DNA from: Phyllobacterium zundukense
GTDB taxonomy: Bacteria > Pseudomonadota > Alphaproteobacteria > Rhizobiales > Rhizobiaceae
Reading direction: 5' to 3'
Assembly (NCBI RefSeq): GCF_002764115.1
Contig: NZ_CP017940.1
Span: 2,330,501-2,394,500 of the forward strand
DNA length: 64,000 bases
The notes under the pieces were generated by a model. It was not told the DNA's origin. It saw only the letters and a program-made list of their open reading frames with translations, and made no database searches. Numbering within the stretch: the stretch's first letter is position 1; each line of letters starts with the position of its first letter. Shown here in pieces: positions 17,303 to 26,079 of this stretch. A program made the position numbers and the translations under genes.

Positions 17303-19411
17303 ATGCTGAGAACTCCTGTTTTGCATCATGTTCTTCTTGGCCTCACGCTTGCGCTGACGGCTACGGCTTCCCATGCCCAGAATCCTGCGCCTTCCGCCGC
17401 CGTCCCCGTGCCGGGGCTGAAGCCTTTCGCCTCGACTGGAACAAGGGTGAACCCGGCGATGCAGGCCGTCACGCGGCCGGACCCGGTGACGACGGCGGGC
17501 ATTACCCAGCCTTCGAGGCCATCGGCGATTGCCGGGAGCCTGAAGAGCGGCCTCGACGCGATCGCCTCCGGCGACGTGAACCGCGCGCTCGGCATCCGCA
17601 ACGGCCTGCCAATCAATGCACTCGACCGGCATATCCTGACCTGGGCGATCGGCCTTTCCAACGCGCCGGGCGTGCCGAGCTCGGAGATCGCCCATGCGGC
17701 CGCCGAACTGCCGGGCTGGCCGGGCATGGCCACCTTCCGCAACAATTCGGAGCGGGCGCTGTACAAGGAAAGTCCGGCGCCGTCGATTGTCATCAATGCT
17801 TTCGGCAATACCCCGCCGCAGACAACGGAGGGCGTGGTCATCCTCGCCCGCGCCTATGTGGCCAGCGGCAACCCGGCACGCGCCCGCCAGATCCTCGCGC
17901 CGTTCTGGCGCACGAAGAAGCTGGATGACGGCCAGGAAGCCATGATCCTCAAGGAGTTCTCGCAGGTGATCGCCCGCGACGACCATCTGACGCGCATGCT
18001 GACCATGCTCTATGAGGGCAAGGTCAAGTCCGCCGGGCGTGTCGCCAAGCTCGCCAATGCGGATTCGCTGTTCCAGGCCTTTGCCGCCGTTCTGCAGAAA
18101 TCGCCCGATGCGGGCAAGAAGCTGGCGCAGGTGGATGGCTCCTGGGCGAAAAACGCCGCCTATATCTTCGCCAAGGCGCAATATTTGCGCCGCCAGGAGA
18201 AGTTCCGCGAAGCGGCGGATGTGATGGCTACGGCCCCGCGCGATGCGGCGGCGCTGGTCGATCCCGATGCGTGGTGGACCGAGCGGCGCGTGCTGTCGCG
18301 CGAACTGCTCGACATTGGCGACGCCAAGCGCGCCTACCGCGTGGCGGCGATGCACAGCGCCGAGACCCCAACCGTGGCCGCCGATGCGGAATTCCACGCC
18401 GGCTGGGTGGCGCTACGGGCGCTGAACGATCCGAACACGGCGCAGCGGCACTTTGCCCGTATCGCCGAAATTTCGTCGAAGCCGATGTCGGCCTCGCGCG
18501 CCTATTACTGGCTCGGACGCGCGGCGGAAGCCGGTAGCGCCGGAAGTGCGCGCGACTATTACGGCCGCTCCTCACGCTACGGCACCACATTCTACGGCCA
18601 GCTGGCAGCGGCGAAGCTGGGCCAGTCCGCCTTGCAGTTGCCCTACCCCAAGCCGACGGACGCCGAGCGGGCACGCTTTGCTGGGCGCGAGGCCGTGCGG
18701 GCGATCCAGCGGCTGGAGGACACCGGCTATGATTCACGCGCGGCGATGCTGTATACGAGTCTGGCGCAGGAGCTCGACAGCCCCGGCGAACTGGCGCTGC
18801 TGGCCGTGATGGCGGAGCGCAAGAAAAACCATTATGTCGCCCTGCGCGTCGGCAAGGCGGCGGCACAGCGCGGCATCGACGTCGGCGCCCTGTCGCATCC
18901 GATCGGCGCCATTCCCGCCAACGCCAATATTTCCGGCTCCGGCACGGCGCTGGCCTATGCCATTGCCCGGCAGGAGAGCGAATTCAACCCTGCCGCCGTT
19001 TCCAGCGCCGGGGCGCGCGGCCTGCTGCAGCTCTTGCCGGGAACGGCCAAGGGCGTCGCCACCCGCGCCGGCATGAGCTATTCGAAGGACCGGCTGACCA
19101 CGGACGCCGCCTATAATGCGACGCTCGGCGCGAAATTCCTCGGCGAGCAGATCTCGAAATTCGATGGTTCGTATGTGCTTACCTTTGCCGGTTACAATGC
19201 CGGGCCGACGCGCGCCAATGAGTGGATCGTGAAATATGGCGACCCGCGCGGCAAGTCCGTCGACGAGGTCGTCGACTGGATCGAGCGCATTCCCTACACC
19301 GAGACGCGCAATTACGTGCAGCGGGTGATGGAAAATTACGAGGTCTATAAGGCGCGATTGACCGGCAAGGCGCAGATCGAAAGCGATCTGACCGCCGGAC
19401 GGCGGGGTTGA
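17303..19411 (+). CDS. slt: Soluble lytic murein transglycosylase (Slt70 type)
   Basis: 702 aa. N-terminal signal peptide (MLRTPVLHHVLLGLTLALTA, cut near SHA-QN), a long alpha-helical superhelical region up to about residue 540, then the lysozyme-like SLT domain. The catalytic glutamate is in IARQESEFNP (Glu558), followed by SAGARGLLQLLPGTA and FAGYNAGPTRANEW. It cleaves peptidoglycan glycan strands in the periplasm, leaving 1,6-anhydro ends. The dapA-slt order is known from Brucella; here the RTX cluster separates them. The GC-rich DNA gives long antisense frames that are not genes. Confidence 0.94.
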   Translation: MLRTPVLHHVLLGLTLALTATASHAQNPAPSAAVPVPGLKPFASTGTRVNPAMQAVTRPDPVTTAGITQPSRPSAIAGSLKSGLDAIASGDVNRALGIRNGLPINALDRHILTWAIGLSNAPGVPSSEIAHAAAELPGWPGMATFRNNSERALYKESPAPSIVINAFGNTPPQTTEGVVILARAYVASGNPARARQILAPFWRTKKLDDGQEAMILKEFSQVIARDDHLTRMLTMLYEGKVKSAGRVAKLANADSLFQAFAAVLQKSPDAGKKLAQVDGSWAKNAAYIFAKAQYLRRQEKFREAADVMATAPRDAAALVDPDAWWTERRVLSRELLDIGDAKRAYRVAAMHSAETPTVAADAEFHAGWVALRALNDPNTAQRHFARIAEISSKPMSASRAYYWLGRAAEAGSAGSARDYYGRSSRYGTTFYGQLAAAKLGQSALQLPYPKPTDAERARFAGREAVRAIQRLEDTGYDSRAAMLYTSLAQELDSPGELALLAVMAERKKNHYVALRVGKAAAQRGIDVGALSHPIGAIPANANISGSGTALAYAIARQESEFNPAAVSSAGARGLLQLLPGTAKGVATRAGMSYSKDRLTTDAAYNATLGAKFLGEQISKFDGSYVLTFAGYNAGPTRANEWIVKYGDPRGKSVDEVVDWIERIPYTETRNYVQRVMENYEVYKARLTGKAQIESDLTAGRRG

Positions 19412-19419
19412 TGCCGCGT

Positions 19420-19629
19420 TTATCTCCCCCTTGTGGGGTCCGAAGGGCGGGCAAGACCCGTGGCTCGCCCCGGGTAGGATTTTCCTGGATTTAGCCTCCT
19501 TGCTAAATCCTTGGAAAATCCAAGTGAGGGGGTATTGTAGTGGCTCTAAATCCCCTCTCTTGCGATTTCTAGCACTTAGCAAGAGCTAAGATGCTGAAAT
19601 CGCTTTCTCTCCCACAGGGGGAGAGATAA
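19420..19629. repeat. Mosaic palindromic repeat, copy 2
   Basis: Starts nine bases after the slt stop. Same terminal arms and inner hairpins as copy 1, but the GC-rich module is in the left arm here, as the reverse complement of the module in the right arm of copy 1. Confidence 0.85.
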
Positions 19630-19686
19630 CACTGCATCGTCGTGCTCTTTAATTTCATCATTTTCATATTCATTGGAGTCATACTA

Positions 19687-20592
19687 TTGAGCGATTCTTT
19701 TAACGAGATTTTCTACAATGCGCCGGACGGCCTGAAGCTTTACGCGCGGGTCTATGAGCCGGAGCAAACGGTCGACACCCTGCCAATCGTCTGCCTGCCA
19801 GGACTGACCCGCAACGCCAGAGATTTTCACGAACTGGCGCTCACCCTCGCCGGCCACGCGATAACGCCGCGCCGGGTGATCTGCTTCGATTTCCGCGGAC
19901 GCGGGCGCTCGGCCTATGACCCGGACTGGTCGCATTACAATATCGGCACCGAGGCGGGCGATGTGATTGCCGGGCTCGCCCATCTCGGCATCGCGCGGGC
20001 GGTGTTTCTCGGCACCTCGCGCGGCGGAATGGTCACCCATATCCTCGCGGCCATCGCACCGCAGCTGCTGGCCGGGGTGATCCTCAACGATATCGGCCCG
20101 GAGCTCGCGCCGGAAGGCCTGATGGAGATCAGCGAGAATCTCGGCAAACGCTTGGGCGACGAACCGCCGAACCCAAGGAATTTTGCCGAAGCGGAAGCGC
20201 TGCAGCGCGCGGCGCTGGGCGAGGCGTTTCCGGCGCTGACCAATGCGGACTGGGAGCGCGGGACCCGGGCGAGCTACGTGGAGAGTGGTAACGGGGTGCG
20301 TCCCGATCATGACCTCAATCTTTTAAGGACGCTGGAAGGCATCGATTTCAGCCAGAAACTGCCGGACCTCTGGGCGCAGTTCGACCTCTTCGCCGAATTG
20401 CCGCTGCTGCTCATCCGCGGCGAAAATACCAAGCTGCTGTCGAGCGAAATCGTCGCGGAAATGACCCGCCGTCACCCCGCCCTGCAGGTGATCAATGTCG
20501 CCGGTCAGGGCCACGCACCGCTGCTTGAAACCGGGCAATTGCCGGAGCTGATCGCCGCGTTTACGGCGGGGATCGATCTAAGGGCGGTGTGA
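19687..20592 (+). CDS. Alpha/beta hydrolase
   Basis: 301 aa from a TTG at 19687 preceded by GGAG at eight bases; the frame is open further upstream but reads hydrophobic sequence across the end of a repeat element. Alpha/beta-hydrolase features: oxyanion region LPGLTRNARDF, FDFRGRGRSAYDPDW, nucleophile elbow GTSRGG (Ser), late Asp/Glu in IRGENTKLLSSE, and the catalytic His in GQGHAPLL. The substrate is unknown; members act on esters, lactones or C-C bonds. It stands alone between two repeat elements. Confidence 0.87.
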   Translation: MSDSFNEIFYNAPDGLKLYARVYEPEQTVDTLPIVCLPGLTRNARDFHELALTLAGHAITPRRVICFDFRGRGRSAYDPDWSHYNIGTEAGDVIAGLAHLGIARAVFLGTSRGGMVTHILAAIAPQLLAGVILNDIGPELAPEGLMEISENLGKRLGDEPPNPRNFAEAEALQRAALGEAFPALTNADWERGTRASYVESGNGVRPDHDLNLLRTLEGIDFSQKLPDLWAQFDLFAELPLLLIRGENTKLLSSEIVAEMTRRHPALQVINVAGQGHAPLLETGQLPELIAAFTAGIDLRAV

Positions 20593-20653
20593 GTTTTGAG
20601 GTCGTCCTCTGTCCCTGCCGCACAATGAACGGCTTGCGACAGCCGATGCCGGC

Positions 20654-20832
20654 TTATCTCTCCCCTTGCGGGAGAGAAAGGATTTTCCTGGATTTAGCCT
20701 CTTCGCTAAATCCTTGGAAAATCCAAGTGAGGGGTTAGCTCAGTGAGGCAAATCCCCTCTCTGGCGATTTCTAGCACTTAGCAAGGGCTAAGATGCTGAA
20801 ATCGCTTTCTCTCCCACAGAGGGGAGAGATAA
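20654..20832. repeat. Mosaic palindromic repeat, copy 3
   Basis: The simplest full copy: no GC-rich module in either arm. Terminal arms TTATCTCTCCCCTTGCGGG and CCCACAGAGGGGAGAGATAA are near-perfect inverted repeats; the flanks CAGCCGATGCCGG and GCGGCATCGGCTGC extend the palindrome. Confidence 0.85.
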
Positions 20833-20981
20833 CGCGGCATCGGCTGCCGCAGCACACCCGCAGAGGGCATCGGCATCCCCCACCCGCCACAAACAAAGGA
20901 TTTTCCAGGGGATTGTGGGCTGAAAAATCCCCTCTTCTGGCGAATTCCGGCGAAAGCTTCGCTTCGATCGCCAAGATGGTC

Positions 20982-21058
20982 GGATCGCAATCCCAGCGCG
21001 ACCGGTCATCACGCCAGGATTGCGAAGGCTCCCCGGCGGGTGAATGCCGGGGAGTTTT
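20982..21058 (+). repeat. Two-hairpin 77-base element, copy B
   Basis: Near-identical to 11789-11866, with a similar ending (CTCCCCGGC...GCCGGGGAG then TTTT on the plus strand). Homology stops sharply at both ends. Ends six bases before the stop of the frameshifted RTX gene. Confidence 0.65.
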
Positions 21059-21063
21059 GGGGG

Positions 21064-22157
21064 CTAGAGGATGAAATCACTGGCCGTTAAATTCCGAGCC
21101 TCTCCTGAGAATTCCACATAGAACCGGAAATCGGCAATACTGTCACCATTTACATCCCCTCTGACAACAGTTTGGAATTCGAACTCCTCAAAACTAAGTT
21201 GACCAGCTTGGCCGGTAAAATTCGTTACGATCACAAATTGATCATTAATGTTCGCTGTGTTGGCATTGGCGTCGATGGCATACAGGTCGATTATATCTCC
21301 ACTTGTAAAGTCTTCTATAGTTTCGTCCTCATCTAACTCTGCATCCAAAATATCACGATACATGAACGTATCGTTTCCAAGGCCACCTGTTAGTTTATCT
21401 CCCTGACCACCACCCACCAGCACATTGTTACCATTGTCACCAATAAGAATATCGAAGCTACCACTACCTATTATATTTTCGATCAAGGTCAGCGTGTCGC
21501 GTTCCGCGTCGCCCCCGATTCCCGTTCCTGAACTGAGATTCACCCGTATTGGAGTAGCCGTCGAAGAATAATCTGCCGTATCAATGCCATCTCCACCGTT
21601 GAGCATATCTCCGCCCAGACCACCGACAAGCGTGTCATTGCCATCGCCACCGTTGAGCGTGTCATTGCCATCGCCGCCGTAGAGGCTGTCATTGCCGCCA
21701 TTGCCGTTGAGCGTGTCATTGCCGCCCATGCCGAGGAGCTTGTTGGCGGCGTTGTTGCCGGTCAGCGTATCATGGGAATTCGAACCGACGAGGTTTTCGA
21801 AACCACCCACGACCTTATCGCCCTGTGCATCGCCGCCAGAGGGGCGCCGGCGCCGAGCAGGTCGAAGCCGCCGAGCGCGTTGAGTGTTACAGCCACTGCA
21901 AGCTCTGAGTTGAAATAGCCGAGCGTGTTGTTGCTGCCGCCAAGATCGGCGAGAATATTGTCGGCGCCCTTCCCGCCTTCGATATAATCAACGCCTAACC
22001 CGCCGGTAATGGTATCGACATTGCCCTGGCCCTGATAATAGTGCGGATTATCTGCATAGGCCTTGACATTGATCCTGTCGTCGCCAAAATCCACCGTAAT
22101 GCCCGCGATGCCGAGAAGCTGCCTTACGTCGTCAGGTAATATAGGTAATGCAGGCAT
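21064..22157 (-). pseudogene. RTX calcium-binding repeat protein C, frameshifted
   Basis: The frame starting at 22157 (MPALPILPDDVRQLLGIAG) runs into a wrong frame at about 21841-21844, where the plus strand has four G. One more base there restores an uninterrupted 364-aa RTX protein: AGAP-SGGDAQGDKVVGGFENLVGSN. Without it the first frame ends at 21762 and the rest (21064-21810) has only internal starts. The distal part has typical repeats (GGNDTLNGNGGNDSLYGGDG) and ends NLTASDFIL like gene B. Either a real null or phase-variable allele, or a sequence error. Leader and upstream region are duplicated from gene A. Confidence 0.8.
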
Positions 22158-22240
22158 AACCCGCCCTCCCATTAAAAGGGCTGCAAAGGGCCGGTATCCT
22201 CCCCAGGGCCTGTTACCCCTGCAACTGCAGGGACAGGATA
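22158..22240 (-). promoter_or_regulatory. Conserved structured RTX leader, copy C
   Basis: Third copy of the leader described at 12839. Here the first of the two ATGs seen in copies A and B is replaced (GGGCGGGTTATG), which identifies the second ATG as the start in all three. The GCCC/GGGC stem around the ribosome binding site is kept although the loop differs. Confidence 0.6.
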
Positions 22241-22594
22241 CGCCTTGTCCGGCAAACAAAGTAGTAACTTTATATTAAACCACCTATAGTCATGAGTATT
22301 TATTACTGAATGTTAAGCATAGCCCAAAAGCATTATAGCGTATTTCGCCAGATGAATGATTCATCAACAGAAACAAATACTTGGGCGATTGCAGAGTTTT
22401 GTCGCATGGTGGACAGGTTCAGCCGGTGGTCAGCTGCCGCATAAGCTTTGCGTGGATCGTCGTTCGTCGTTCGTCGTTCGACGAGCTCACGATGACGAAG
22501 CTCACGATGAGGATGTCACGATGAGGAAGGTGGATGGCGGCTGGCGCGATGATTATCCCTCCCCTTGCGGCTCGCGCTCGACAGCCGATGCCGA

Positions 22595-22804
22595 TTATCT
22601 CTCCCCTTGCGGGGCCCGAAGGGCGGGCGAGACCCGTGGCTCGCCCCGGGTAGGATTTTCCTGGATTTAGCCTCTTCGCTAAATCCTTGGAAAATCCAAG
22701 TGAGGGGGTAGCTCGGTGAGGCAAATCCCCTCTCTGGCGATTTCTAGCACTTAGCAAGGGCTAAGATGCTGAAATCGCTTTCTCTCCCACAAGGGGAGAG
22801 ATAA
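22595..22804. repeat. Mosaic palindromic repeat, copy 4
   Basis: Same terminal arms and inner hairpins as the other copies, with the GC-rich module in the left arm (GGGCCCGAAGGGCGGGC through GCCCCGGGTAG). Flank CAGCCGATGCCG on the left, TCGGCATCG on the right. Confidence 0.85.
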
Positions 22805-22905
22805 TCGGCATCGAATGTCGCAGCACACCCACAGAGGGGGGAGATAACCGGCATCGGCTGTCGCAGCACACCCACAGGGGGAGAGATAACCGGCATCGCA
22901 AGAGG
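22801..22905. repeat. Tandem copies of the repeat outer arm
   Basis: A unit of about 45 bases (GATAACCGGCATCGGCTGTC then GCAGCACACCCACAGGGGG) follows copy 4 in two to three tandem, slightly diverged copies. The same outer arm flanks copy 3 at 20833-20870. Confidence 0.7.
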
Positions 22906-22917
22906 AGAGCTAAGCGC

Positions 22918-23652
22918 TTAGCCGCTCTTGCCGGTTTTTGAAGTCCTTGCGGGAGGCTTCGGCGCAGTGTGAATCGCAGGCCTTGCGGGCGCCTTGGGCG
23001 CAGCCGTCGTCTTCGCAACCTTGGGCGCAGCCGTGGTCTTCACAGGCTTCGCCGCAACCTTCGGCTTCGCTGGCGGCTTCACCAGCGCGGCTGCCTGCTT
23101 GCCCCAGTTTTCGCGCAGGGCGCGGCCGGGAAAGCCGATTTCCTCGCTGACCCATTTGGCCTGGTCGACGCTCCAGCCGGCGATCTGGTCATAATGGAAA
23201 ATGCCGAGCGCGAAGAGCTTTGTCTGGATGCCGGTGCCGATGCCTTCGATGGCCGTCAGGGCGTCGGGCTTGCCACGGCGCGCCGCTTTAAGAGTCGCGG
23301 GGCGGTTCTTGTCGTCCTGCCGGGGATTTGGCACAGGCTTCGCCAGCGTCCTGGCGGGCACTTTCTTCGCGGCCGTCTTGCGCGCGGACCGGGCGGATGG
23401 CTGGGGTGCGGAAGGGGCAAGCGGCGGGATGGGCTCGGCCGGCGGAATCATCGCGGCCGCCTCGCGCGCCGATTTCCGCACATCGTCATTGGCAGGAATG
23501 CCCAAGGCCAGCCGCGCGTCGGCCGCTTTGGTGGAGCTTTCAGCAATAGAATCGCTTTTTGGCGAGAACCGTTTGAAAAGATTGCCTAAAATCGCACCGA
23601 CGATAAAGGCGGCGGCGATGAGAAACAGCGACTGAAGAATGAATGCAACCAT
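22918..23652 (-). CDS. Membrane-anchored protein with helix-hairpin-helix-like domain
   Basis: 244 aa. One N-terminal membrane segment (FILQSLFLIAAAFIVGAIL), an Ala/Pro/Lys-rich linker to about residue 125, then a compact domain with LTAIEGIGTGIQTKLFALGI and ISEEIGFPG-like text (WVSEEIGFPGRALRENWGKQ), which resembles the helix-hairpin-helix domain labelled as predicted 5' DNA nuclease (COG3743) and also found fused to NuoE. The last 45 residues are a low-complexity tail of AAPK/TTAAPK units. A nuclease function is not supported by visible catalytic residues; DNA or protein binding at the membrane is as likely. Followed upstream by a 32-aa membrane peptide and a BON protein, probably one operon. 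Confidence 0.75.
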   Translation of the reverse strand: MVAFILQSLFLIAAAFIVGAILGNLFKRFSPKSDSIAESSTKAADARLALGIPANDDVRKSAREAAAMIPPAEPIPPLAPSAPQPSARSARKTAAKKVPARTLAKPVPNPRQDDKNRPATLKAARRGKPDALTAIEGIGTGIQTKLFALGIFHYDQIAGWSVDQAKWVSEEIGFPGRALRENWGKQAAALVKPPAKPKVAAKPVKTTAAPKVAKTTAAPKAPARPAIHTAPKPPARTSKTGKSG

Positions 23653-23679
23653 CGTTCCCTATCCCACATCGAGCGGACT

Positions 23680-23778
23680 TCAGCTGTGTGCGCCATCATG
23701 GGTCGACCAGCCGACATAGAAACCAACAAGAGCAGCTATCAGCAGAAAGAGCCAGAGCTGAGTGATCAGGTACCACAT
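23680..23778 (-). CDS. Small membrane peptide, 32 aa
   Basis: ATG at 23778 with AAGGAG eight bases upstream, reading MWYLITQLWLFLLIAALVGF and ending STHDGAHS. One membrane helix and a short polar C-terminus with YVGWSTHDG. It lies between the BON protein and the helix-hairpin-helix membrane protein on the same strand, with short gaps, so all three are likely co-transcribed. A YVGW motif after a helix is common in short membrane proteins of this order, which suggests it is real. Function unknown. Confidence 0.7.
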   Translation of the reverse strand: MWYLITQLWLFLLIAALVGFYVGWSTHDGAHS

Positions 23779-23798
23779 GCTTTTTCTCCTTAGGGCCT

Positions 23799-24464
23799 TT
23801 AGTTGCTGCTCGTACTGGCGGGCGCCGCCAGCTTCACTTCCCCCGGCTTACCATTGCCAGGAAGAGCGAGGCGCAAGGCGGCATTGATGGCTTCGTAATC
23901 GGCGGAGTTCGCGGCGGTGCCGCTGATACTATAGGTTTCGCCGGCAATTTCCACCTCGCCATTGGTGAGTTGCGCCGCCTGGGCCAGGGCGAAACTGGCG
24001 AGATCGAAAAACCCCTGCGGAGCGCCGCGCGCCACGGCCATTTCGTCGAGAATTTCGATGCCGGGCATGGCGCTTTCCGCAGCAGCGAGGATCCGGGCGC
24101 GCGAATCGCCATAGGGAACATTGCCGGACAGCAGGATTCCATCGTCCGATTTGGTGATGACGAAGGAGAACGGATCGGCAAGCGGCAGAAGCGTGGTATC
24201 ATTTTCAACGACACGGACACCGGGCGTCTCCCCGGCGATCTTCAGCGCGGCAGCCTGTGCCTCTTCCGAGGGCGCGATACCCTTCAGGATGAGATCCCGC
24301 CCATCGACATCGGCGCTCGCCCATGGGTTTTGCGATTCCAGCGCGGCATTGACCTCATCGGTGAGTTTCTGGTCGACCGGTCCGGCGAGAAACCACCCGG
24401 CCAGAGCCGTGAGCAGCGCTGTGGTGATGACGCCTGGCCAGAACCAGCTCTTGATGGTGCGCAT
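23799..24464 (-). CDS. BON-domain membrane-anchored protein
   Basis: 221 aa. N-terminal membrane segment (WFWPGVITTALLTALAGWFLAG), then two to three BON-like repeats: LTDEVNAALESQNPWASADV with DLILKGIAPSEEAQAAAL, SFVITKSDDGILLSGNVPYG, and EVEIAGETYSISGTAANSADYEAI. BON domains bind phospholipids or help envelope proteins contact the membrane; similar proteins precede OmpA-type domains, which are absent here. It should be periplasmic. First gene of the minus-strand envelope operon 24464-22918. Confidence 0.78.
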   Translation of the reverse strand: MRTIKSWFWPGVITTALLTALAGWFLAGPVDQKLTDEVNAALESQNPWASADVDGRDLILKGIAPSEEAQAAALKIAGETPGVRVVENDTTLLPLADPFSFVITKSDDGILLSGNVPYGDSRARILAAAESAMPGIEILDEMAVARGAPQGFFDLASFALAQAAQLTNGEVEIAGETYSISGTAANSADYEAINAALRLALPGNGKPGEVKLAAPASTSSN

Positions 24465-24551
24465 ATATCAAGTCTTTCTCTTCGAAGCAGTTTTCTGCCG
24501 CATGTTCACCGCCATTTCAACACGGCGATATGTCGTCAGCATGTTGTGAAC

Positions 24552-24584
24552 AAAAGAAAACCCGGCAGCTTGCGCTGCCGGGTC
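24552..24584 (-). terminator. Rho-independent terminator of porin 1
   Basis: On the minus strand ACCCGGCAGC-gcaa-GCTGCCGGGT (ten-base stem) is followed by TTTCTTTT, 24 bases after the porin stop. Confidence 0.9.
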
Positions 24585-24608
24585 TCAATCAACCAATCCA
24601 GTAAAGGA

Positions 24609-25679
24609 TTAGAAGTTACGCTGGAAGCGGATGATACCAGCAAATGCGTCATCGCCATCATGTGGGCGAGTATCGCCGTCGAACGAAGTGTAGGCGATTT
24701 CAGGTGTGATCACGAAGCCAGGAACGATCTCGTAAGCTACGTTCAAAGCAGCAGCAACCGTGCCTTCGTCTTCGTAAGCAACCTGGCCGTTGATCGTGGC
24801 CTTTTCGCTAACCTTGAAGGAAGCGCCACCCCAAAGAGCCCAATCGCCGTACCAAGCACCATAGAACTGAGTTGGTGCGCCATCGAAGTCAGACTGATAG
24901 CCGCCCATGATGAAGGCAGAAATGGTGTCGGTGAACTTCACGTCCAAACGCAGCTTGCCAGCGAATTCTTCGGCAAGTGCATCGTAACCAGCAACACCGG
25001 AGATTGCGCCCCAACCCTGCTCGAACTTCACACCAGCAACAACGTGCGGCATGTAGTCGTCGATGATGTGAGCTGAATCACCCTGTTCCAGGCCGACCGT
25101 GGCCGAGAAACCATTGCCACCAGCAAAAGTGTAGCTGATCTGGTTTGTACGTCCGCCACCGTAATCGATGACATCGTCGAAGATCACGTTACCAGCAGAA
25201 CCGGTCCATGTGTCGAACTGCGAGTCCGTCACACCAACGCGGAAGCCGCCGAGTTCGATGTAGCCATGGGCCAGAGTTTCGGTCTGCTCAGCATAAGATG
25301 GATTGAAGCCATCTTCGTCGTCACCTTCACGACCAGCAGTGTAGTCGAAACGGGTTTCGATGTACGAACGCAGTGTGCCGAGTTCGGTTTCCGAACGGGC
25401 ATCGAAGCGCAGCGTTGCACGAGTATGCTTGGTCCATGTTTCGGTGTCGATGCCAGTATACGGATCATCGCCGCCCTGTGCGTCGTAACGAAGATAGCCG
25501 CTGATCTTCAGGCAGGTTTCGGTCCCCGGAATATAGAAGAAGCCTGCGCCGTATGCGTCGCAAACGCGAACGTATTCGACGGGCTCTGGTTCAGCAACAA
25601 CGACTGCGTCTGCAGCACGTGCGCCGGTTACTGCAACGAGGGCTGCAGCGGAGCCGAGTAGAAGGCTCTTGATGTTCAT
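24609..25679 (-). CDS. Omp2-type trimeric porin 1
   Basis: 356 aa from the ATG at 25679. Signal peptide MNIKSLLLGSAAALVAVTGA cut after ARA, then ADAVVVAEPEPVEYVRVCDA, AGFFYIPGTETCLKISGYLR, the characteristic Brucella Omp2a/Omp2b mature start. Alternating beta strands run to a C-terminal RFQRNF ending with Phe, the outer membrane insertion signal. The extracellular loop containing SYIETRFDYTAGREGDDEDG should be loop 3, which narrows the pore. A GGAGG site lies seven bases upstream and a strong terminator follows. It is divergent from the paralogue at 26470. Confidence 0.93.
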   Translation of the reverse strand: MNIKSLLLGSAAALVAVTGARAADAVVVAEPEPVEYVRVCDAYGAGFFYIPGTETCLKISGYLRYDAQGGDDPYTGIDTETWTKHTRATLRFDARSETELGTLRSYIETRFDYTAGREGDDEDGFNPSYAEQTETLAHGYIELGGFRVGVTDSQFDTWTGSAGNVIFDDVIDYGGGRTNQISYTFAGGNGFSATVGLEQGDSAHIIDDYMPHVVAGVKFEQGWGAISGVAGYDALAEEFAGKLRLDVKFTDTISAFIMGGYQSDFDGAPTQFYGAWYGDWALWGGASFKVSEKATINGQVAYEDEGTVAAALNVAYEIVPGFVITPEIAYTSFDGDTRPHDGDDAFAGIIRFQRNF

Positions 25680-26079
25680 TTCTGACCTCCAGTCAAAGTT
25701 AAAAATGGGTCTGGGCATTCCAATTTGGCTGAAGGACAACCTGTCCCCATCCCCTAAGTCCAAGAAGAAATGCGATGAACGCCCTTCCTCCCGACAGACC
25801 ATACTCGCCAGCGTCGGGGTTTCAACCACGAATGTCGGGTGAAGCGACTTGTGGCGGCTCTATGGCAGAGCGCTGTTGCACAAATGACACGAAATCGCCT
25901 CGGGGCCTGCAATATCTTTACCACTCCTTAATATAGGTAACCCGGTTTTTAATAAAATTCTTCACGGCATGGCGGTATTGGAACGGCAATTGCCCGCAGA
26001 ATCGGCCAATAAACCGCCATTCACGGCCGATCGTCGAATCGAATCATAGATTTGCCGCCTCTCTCAATGGTGATTTGAC
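25680..26079. other. Divergent regulatory region porin 1 / SMR gene
   Basis: About 400 bases. It should contain the porin 1 promoter on the minus strand and the promoter for the plus-strand SMR-porin 2 pair. No RNA gene or strong hairpin was recognised. Confidence 0.5.

Larger units (their letters stand above)
20593..21063. other. Repeat-filled intergenic region
   Basis: About 470 bases without a gene. They hold mosaic repeat copy 3 (20654-20832), a degenerate half-element at about 20895-20960 (GGATTTTCC with GAAAAATCCCC) and copy B of the two-hairpin element (20982-21058). Confidence 0.65.
22158..22917. other. RTX upstream region C and repeats
   Basis: About 760 bases without a gene: homology to the region upstream of RTX gene A (to about 22525), including the box CATAGCCCAAAAGCATTAT at 22318-22336 and tandem GTCGTTC units near 22459, then mosaic repeat copy 4 and tandem arm repeats up to 22905. 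Confidence 0.65.

Noticed and set aside
17243..18397. Long minus-strand frame (384 codons) opposite slt
   Set aside because: It is antisense to a clear lytic transglycosylase in GC-rich DNA, is rich in Arg/His/Gly without any family pattern, and has no ribosome site.
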